This document shows positions 60,393 through 64,000 of a stretch of 64,000 nt of DNA, in pieces. The stretch is from positions 1,545,134 to 1,609,133 of the forward strand of contig DEOB01000010.1 of the NCBI GenBank assembly GCA_002359895.1. The letters run 5' to 3'. The notes under the pieces are model-generated. The model saw only the letters and a list, made by a program, of their open reading frames with translations, made no database searches and was not told where the DNA came from. This DNA is from Stenotrophomonas sp. UBA2629. Its GTDB lineage: Bacteria > Pseudomonadota > Gammaproteobacteria > Xanthomonadales > Xanthomonadaceae. Every line of letters begins with the position of its first letter. The first letter of the stretch is position 1. The position numbers and the translations under genes are program-made.

Positions 60393-61574
60393 ATGTCCAA
60401 CCCATCTTCAGTGACTACTGAGGCCGCCGCGCGACACCCCTGGCTGGCTGTTTCAGCCATCGGTCTGGCCACCTTTTCTGTCGTCACCACCGAGATGCTG
60501 CCCGTCGGCTTGTTGACATCCATCGCTGAAGCATTGGGGAGCAGCACCGGCAACACTGGCTGGCTGATCTCGTTGCCGGCGATGCTCGCTGCCGTGTCTG
60601 CGCCGTTGGTCGTCATCGCCGCTGGCGCGCTCGATCGTCGGATGATTCTGCGTGCACTGCTGGGCCTGTTGCTGCTGGCCAACCTCGCATCGGCGCTGGC
60701 GCCGAACATGACGACCATGCTCATGGCGCGGGCGCTGGTGGGGCTCTGCATGGGCGGCATCTGGGCCATTGCCGGCGGGCTGGCAGCTCGCTTGGTACCC
60801 GTGCACCGGATTGGCCTGGCTACTTCCATCATCTTCGGCGGTGTGGCGGCAGCATCAGTGCTGGGTGTCCCGCTGGGCACGCTGATCGGCGATGCGTTTG
60901 GCTGGCGTGCTGCATTTGCCAGCATGTCGCTATTGAGCGGGCTGGTGCTGGCGCTGCATCTGGGCGTCATTCCCGCACTGCCGGTTGCGGTCGGGGTGAG
61001 CGCGCGCATGTTCCTGCAGCAGTTGGGCAATCGCGCACTGCAGGTGGGGCTGTTGTTGACGCTGCTGTTGGTGGCGGCTCACTTCACGGTCTTCACTTTC
61101 CTGAGGCCGCTGCTTGGCACATGGTCCGGTGTAGAAACGCGCTGGATGGGCGCATTGTTGTTTGCCTACGGCATCGCCGGAATTGCCGGTAATTTCCTGA
61201 TGGGCCCGCTAGCCGCACGCCGTACCTGGCCCACGGTGGTGGCCATTTCGGTGGGATTGCTGCTGACGCCATTGCTGTGGCTCTCAGTCGGTACAACCTT
61301 CAACGGCGCCATCTGGGTGCTGCTGTTGTGGGGCCTGGCCTACGGCGGCGTTTCGGTAGGACTGATGACCTGGATGATGAAAGCCACGCCACGGGCGATG
61401 GAAGTTGCCGGCGCGCTGTACGTGGGTATGTTCAACATCGGCATCGCGCTGGGGGCGTGGGCAGGCGGGTGGTTGCTTGATCACAATGGAATCCCCGGCA
61501 ACCTGTGGGTAGCCGCGGCGCTAGCATTGGCGGCACTTGTTACGTGCGCATGCGCCCGCAGACTGCCCACATAG
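60393..61574 (+). CDS. MFS transporter of the DHA1 type, second of a pair
   Basis: The 393-residue protein has 12 membrane helices and the DHA1 features TTEMLPVGLLTSIAEALGSS, GALDRRMILRALLGLLLLAN, ALVGLCMGGIWAIAGGLAAR and VPLGTLIGDAFGWRAAF. It resembles the AraJ/YdhP group. It lies 31 bases after the first MFS gene on the same strand, so both are probably one operon under the TetR repressor. Confidence 0.9.
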   Translation: MSNPSSVTTEAAARHPWLAVSAIGLATFSVVTTEMLPVGLLTSIAEALGSSTGNTGWLISLPAMLAAVSAPLVVIAAGALDRRMILRALLGLLLLANLASALAPNMTTMLMARALVGLCMGGIWAIAGGLAARLVPVHRIGLATSIIFGGVAAASVLGVPLGTLIGDAFGWRAAFASMSLLSGLVLALHLGVIPALPVAVGVSARMFLQQLGNRALQVGLLLTLLLVAAHFTVFTFLRPLLGTWSGVETRWMGALLFAYGIAGIAGNFLMGPLAARRTWPTVVAISVGLLLTPLLWLSVGTTFNGAIWVLLLWGLAYGGVSVGLMTWMMKATPRAMEVAGALYVGMFNIGIALGAWAGGWLLDHNGIPGNLWVAAALALAALVTCACARRLPT

Positions 61575-61608
61575 GCGTAATACGGAAAGCACTTCGTTCC
61601 GATGTCCG

Positions 61609-61740
61609 GACAACGTGGGCGACTGCTGGGCGCCGCCGGTGAGGGCGCTGGGGCAGGTCAGCTGGAACATTCCGCGCACGCGGTGGGCGTTCTACGGCTA
61701 CTACATTGCCCACATCGGACTGCTCGCCTTTATTTCGTGA
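61609..61740 (+). pseudogene. C-terminal fragment resembling TraX acyltransferase
   Basis: The frame ends WNIPRTRWAFYGYYIAHIGL LAFIS, like the last helix of TraX-family pilin acetylases, where an RWxFYxxYPxH motif is conserved. Nothing upstream belongs to the family; the second MFS gene ends 35 bases before. I read it as the leftover 3' end of a lost gene. The match is short. Confidence 0.4.
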
Positions 61741-61753
61741 CTTGTCACGAAAT
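61732..61753. repeat. Perfect GTGA-N4-TCAC palindrome
   Basis: ATTTCGTGA at 61732-61740 and its exact complement at 61745-61753 flank CTTG. It overlaps the stop of the TraX-like fragment and is the most symmetric member of the dispersed motif. Confidence 0.6.
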
Positions 61754-61807
61754 TACCCCGTTGTGCCCGCGCTATGATGCCGGTTCATGTCCAGCAGGGA
61801 GCAGGGG

Positions 61808-62076
61808 ATGTACAAGGGGGATTCTCTAGTGGCGCTGTCAGGTGGCATGGCAGCGCAGCTCGTCTATAAGTGCGTTGAGCGTGGCAAGCCTGATTTTTAC
61901 CAGTCGCCCCCATGTGGAACGCGAAGTCGCGGGACGTCGAGCAGCTCAGCGTCGATTCGTTGCCGGCATCGGCGCAGGTGGTCGACGTGGCGGCGTTGAC
62001 CAATGGCGCTTGCGCTGTCCACACGTCGTCGAGGTCGCGTTCCGTGGATGATGCTGTCTACAACGCCTGCAAATAA
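61808..62076 (+). pseudogene. Frameshifted DUF4124-like secreted protein gene
   Basis: From the ATG at 61808 the first frame gives SLVALSGGMAAQLVYKCVER then GKPDFYQSPPC, the start of a DUF4124-type domain after a shortened signal peptide. Near 61920 coding sense moves to another frame, which gives SRDVEQLSVDSLPASAQVVD, NGACAV and the end DDAVYNACK with stop at 62076. One frameshift therefore breaks the gene. A sequencing error is possible. Confidence 0.6.
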
Positions 62077-62111
62077 CCGGGCTGCTGTAAAGACTATTTC
62101 CGGAGGTGAAT

Positions 62112-62483
62112 GTGCGCCCCAGCCTTCTGCAGACAAAGGAAGAGCAGCGTATTTATTGTATCTACGCAAAAGTATTGATTGCTCGACTGATCTTATTCGT
62201 ATTAATGCTATTTCCTATTTATTGGCGCAGTGAAGGAGTGCTTGGCGAGGATCAGTATTATTTTCTTTTGGCGATAGGCAACGGATTGATGTGCACGAGT
62301 GCTGTTTACATGCTGATAATTTCAGTTGCAACAGGAGTTTCAGTATTTGTTTATTCTTTTATCAAAACGGAGAGGTTTGAGACCATGCCCGTGTTTTACA
62401 TAATCAATATGCTGTTCGGCATTGGGTTCACGGCCATTACCGGAATACTTACGTACGCGTGCTTGGTTTCTCTATTCAGATAA
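62112..62483 (+). CDS. AT-rich small integral membrane protein of unknown function
   Basis: From the GTG at 62112, after GGAGG, the product is 123 residues with three to four membrane helices (VLIARLILFVLMLFPIYW, a double segment about 50-85, and FYIINMLFGIGFTAITGILT). Codon use is AT-rich (ATT, TTA, TTT), unlike its neighbours, which points to horizontal transfer. No family is recognised. Confidence 0.6.
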   Translation: MRPSLLQTKEEQRIYCIYAKVLIARLILFVLMLFPIYWRSEGVLGEDQYYFLLAIGNGLMCTSAVYMLIISVATGVSVFVYSFIKTERFETMPVFYIINMLFGIGFTAITGILTYACLVSLFR

Positions 62484-62530
62484 CGAGATCTGAAGCTCAC
62501 TCCACTAAGCTCAGCCTTGCCTAGCGTTGG

Positions 62531-62622
62531 TTCCTGACGTTCTCATTCCATAAATCCCCCCGGATTTCGTTCTGGGCAGATTGTAGCCGGGGTGTAGGGG
62601 CGTCGCCCCTACGTTGACGGTT
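62531..62622 (-). repeat. Duplicated gene leader with a nonsense mutation (copy 1)
   Basis: This segment resembles 63014-63104 along its length, including a GGGGGGATT ribosome-binding stretch, a start codon and a gtaggggcg/cgcccctac hairpin. Read on the minus strand it begins ME-stop-ERQE, against MERERPE in the other copy; the third codon has become TGA. It is a relic of the same gene start or of a duplicated leader. Confidence 0.6.
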
Positions 62623-62635
62623 CTAACCGGTGCCA

Positions 62636-62657
62636 ATTTCGTGATACGTCACTTAAT
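62636..62657. repeat. GTGA-N4-TCAC palindrome, second AT-rich copy
   Basis: ATTTCGTGA, TACG, TCACTTAAT abuts the stop codon of the gene at 62657-63034. Over 18 bases it differs at one position from the copy at 38416-38437. Confidence 0.55.
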
Positions 62658-63034
62658 TAACAACTTTCACCCGGTACATTTTCCCAACCGCCGGGGATCT
62701 GCCGGAATGGGATGTGGTTGATGCAACGCCAGTTCTTCCGATCGTGCTCATACGTTTCACGGGCGCGCTGCATTTCGCCAAGTCGGCGTAGTCGCTCGGC
62801 TGCATCATCAGCTTCAATTTCAGCGTTGCGTCTCGCTAGGGCAATCATCGGGTCCTTCGTTGGTGAAGGACGTGTTTGTGCGAAACGTTGATTCCAAGCT
62901 GCCTGCGTAGCCAGGTGCTGCTTGATGCCGAAGATGGCCAGCGCAAGCACTGCGATACCAATCACGGTCATCCAAGGAAAGCTCCAGCGCGGCTTGTCGA
63001 TGGGCGGCAGATATTCCGGTCGTTCTCGTTCCAT
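62657..63034 (-). CDS. Phage-type membrane-anchored small protein
   Basis: From the ATG at 63034, after GGGGGA, the product is 125 residues: an acidic-basic start, one membrane helix (about 23-38, WMTVIGIAVLALAIFGI), a charged coiled-coil region and a C-terminal domain RCINHIPFRQIPGGWENVPG ending ESC. The last motif is seen in small proteins of prophage regions of Xanthomonadaceae. The exact role is unknown. Confidence 0.65.
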   Translation of the reverse strand: MERERPEYLPPIDKPRWSFPWMTVIGIAVLALAIFGIKQHLATQAAWNQRFAQTRPSPTKDPMIALARRNAEIEADDAAERLRRLGEMQRARETYEHDRKNWRCINHIPFRQIPGGWENVPGESC

Positions 63035-63104
63035 GAATCCCCCAGATTTCATCCTGAGCGGATTCTAGCCGGGGTGCAGGGGCATTGCCCCTGCGGTGGC
63101 GCCG
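63014..63104 (-). repeat. Gene leader, intact copy 2 of the duplicated segment
   Basis: It carries the ribosome binding site, start codon and first codons of the gene at 62657-63034 and a gcaggggca/tgcccctgc hairpin upstream. It is the working counterpart of the relic at 62531-62622. Confidence 0.6.
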
Positions 63105-63458
63105 TTACCCCGCGCTGGTGCCGACGTCGCGCTCACGCCATTCGCCCAGACCCACGACAACGACCTTGACCAACGACTGCTGACGGGCTTTCGCTGCCGC
63201 GTTCCTTTTTCGTGTCGCGTCACGTAAATCAGTGGCGTCGGCGCGCCAGAGCAGACCTTGTAACCGGCGCTCCGGGATACGGATGCCACCGGGGCCAACC
63301 AGCTCACGGCCAGCCAGTCGCCAGCCAGCCCACGGCCCGGTCAATGAAACGTGGTTGTCGATCACGCGCCGGTAGTGCTCATGCGCACAGCTGTTCGGAC
63401 ACGGCTCGCCGGGTTCCCAGCACGGTGGACGTCTGTCCATGTCGTAGGTGTCGCTCAT
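63105..63458 (-). CDS. Phage-related protein (DUF3653-like)
   Basis: The 117-residue product starts MSDTYDMDRRPPCWEPGEPC with a Cys-rich PNSCAHEHY segment, then GPWAGWRLAGRELVGPGGIR and ERRLQGLLWRADATD, the pattern of a phage protein family common in filamentous-phage regions of Xanthomonas and Stenotrophomonas. Its ATG overlaps the stop of the 28-residue gene before it (ATGA). Function is unknown; a small DNA-binding or replication role is possible. Confidence 0.68.
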   Translation of the reverse strand: MSDTYDMDRRPPCWEPGEPCPNSCAHEHYRRVIDNHVSLTGPWAGWRLAGRELVGPGGIRIPERRLQGLLWRADATDLRDATRKRNAAAKARQQSLVKVVVVGLGEWRERDVGTSAG

Positions 63459-63541
63459 GCCTCAATTTCCCCCGAATCCTTAGGAGGCCGGGATGGTAGG
63501 TGAGAAGTGATCCAGAGCCAGATCCAGATGAGGCGGCGCAT
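63455..63541 (-). CDS. 28-residue membrane microprotein
   Basis: An ATG at 63541, overlapping the stop of the XRE-type gene (TGATG), opens a 28-codon frame MRRLIWIWLWITSHLPSRPP KDSGEIEA whose stop overlaps the next start (ATGA). The first half is a Trp- and Ile-rich membrane helix with a basic N-terminus. Overlaps on both sides strongly suggest it is translated by coupling, like small phage membrane proteins. Confidence 0.5.
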   Translation of the reverse strand: MRRLIWIWLWITSHLPSRPPKDSGEIEA

Positions 63542-63906
63542 CAGCCATTTCGCATAATGTATAGAGTGTGGGCGCTGGAATGCCCCGGTTCTGCGGCCTG
63601 TACGTGCGCAGGGGAGGCGAGGCCGACACCTATCACTAGGGCCATCGCAGTAGCGGCCAACTTGCGCCATACGGCCTTCTCCTCCCGACTGATGGCGCGT
63701 GCTTCGCCTATCACCCCAAGCACTTTTGCGAGGGGAACGCCGGTCAGTCCGGCCAAGGTTGCGCATACCACCGGGTCGGGGTGCGATACGTTTTTTCGGT
63801 AGTTGCTGATAGCCGATGGCTTTACGCCAAGACGTGGCGCGAGGTCCTTGTCGTACTCGACCCCGCACACTTTTTTTGCTGAGTCAAGCAAAAAATTTAC
63901 GTCCAT
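63541..63906 (-). CDS. XRE/DUF3693-type phage regulator with C-terminal hydrophobic segment
   Basis: From the ATG at 63906 the product is 121 residues. It has a helix-turn-helix (about 3-60) with MDVNFLLDSAKKVCGVEYDK, LGVKPSAISNYRKNVSHPDP and AISREEKAVWRKL, then a hydrophobic segment (about 83-103, AATAMALVIGVGLASPAHVQA). The family is common in phages of Xanthomonadaceae. It reads into the 28-residue gene and the DUF3653-like gene, and a triple operator lies just before its start, which suggests autoregulation. Confidence 0.75.
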   Translation of the reverse strand: MDVNFLLDSAKKVCGVEYDKDLAPRLGVKPSAISNYRKNVSHPDPVVCATLAGLTGVPLAKVLGVIGEARAISREEKAVWRKLAATAMALVIGVGLASPAHVQAAEPGHSSAHTLYIMRNG

Positions 63907-63910
63907 TTCG

Positions 63911-63977
63911 ATCCAAGCCTCTTGAATTATTCGATTCAAGGGTATTGAATCACGCCGTTAGTCCAAGGGTCTTGGAT
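63911..63977. promoter_or_regulatory. Triple operator array upstream of the XRE-type gene
   Basis: Three near-palindromes of the form RTYCAAG-N3-CTTGRAT occur at 63911-63927 (ATCCAAG, CTTGAAT), 63934-63950 (ATTCAAG, ATTGAAT) and 63961-63977 (GTCCAAG, CTTGGAT). Their starts are 23 and 27 bases apart and the first covers the ribosome-binding region. This is how phage repressor operators are commonly laid out. Confidence 0.65.
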
Positions 63978-64000
63978 TGATCCCGCCCCGGTCTCCCCTA

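Noticed and set aside
38416..62657. Near-identical 18-base sites read as att repeats of one 24-kb integrated element
   Set aside because: No integrase is present between them, the site is itself a palindrome with other copies nearby, and the enclosed genes form several unrelated groups. I keep it only as a motif observation.

Overview
The window looks like chromosomal DNA of a member of the Xanthomonadaceae, most like Stenotrophomonas or Xanthomonas. Supporting signs are high GC with strong C/G third positions, the gene orders nudJ-mnmA-hflD, clpS-clpA-infA-aat and trxB-ftsK-lolA-rarA-crcB, a DUF3247 gene, RavR-like GGDEF-EAL-REC signalling genes beside flagellar genes, the dispersed hairpin repeats of the 'ccctcatccgcc...gggagaaggg' type, and small phage-type genes at the right edge of the sort found with filamentous phages of this family. 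The genus assignment is inference.

Region 1 (1-16.5 kb) is motility and c-di-GMP signalling. A minus-strand rod and hook operon (flgB-flgC-flgD-flgE-flgF, then flgG cut by the window edge) is followed by cheV and the divergent flgA, flgM and flgN. I can read sigma-54 promoters before flgB, flgG and flgA, and sigma-28 promoters before flgM and before a chemoreceptor, so the flagellar transcriptional hierarchy is visible in the DNA. Next come two histidine kinases around a GGDEF-EAL-REC response regulator whose EAL domain has lost key residues, then a large PAS-GGDEF-EAL protein with an intact EAL domain.

Region 2 (16.5-34.6 kb) is mostly housekeeping: tRNA thiolation (mnmA), HflD, a Nudix hydrolase, the N-degron set (clpS, clpA, aat) around infA, thioredoxin reductase, FtsK, LolA, RarA, the fluoride exporter CrcB, glucokinase, and a translationally coupled glycosylasparaginase-cutC pair.

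Region 3 (34.6-41.3 kb) is accessory. It has a TetR regulator and an MpaB-type oxygenase separated by a perfect palindrome, a carbohydrate-type porin, an unusual zinc-ribbon SDR without the catalytic tyrosine, and a frameshifted remnant of the type VI secretion gene tssL (dotU).

Region 4 (41.3-54.5 kb) is a DNA break-repair and stress island. It contains ku, a GIY-YIG/T5orf172-like gene and ligD (non-homologous end joining), followed by the ligase-associated quartet: MBL exonuclease, ATP-dependent ligase, Lhr-type helicase and PdeM phosphoesterase. Two paralogous 80-84 residue proteins of unknown function lie on either side of the quartet. Small acidic, BON-domain and DUF4142 envelope proteins surround it, which suggests a stationary-phase or desiccation repair programme.

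Region 5 (54.5-64 kb) has a response regulator with an HWE kinase, a DUF3247 protein, a truncated receiver fragment, a TetR regulator with two identical operators in front of two MFS transporters, several decayed genes (TraX-like tail, frameshifted DUF4124 gene), and the edge of a phage-like element. That edge has overlapping small genes under an XRE-type regulator, a triple operator array and a duplicated gene leader. I found no rRNA, tRNA, CRISPR array or intact insertion sequence.
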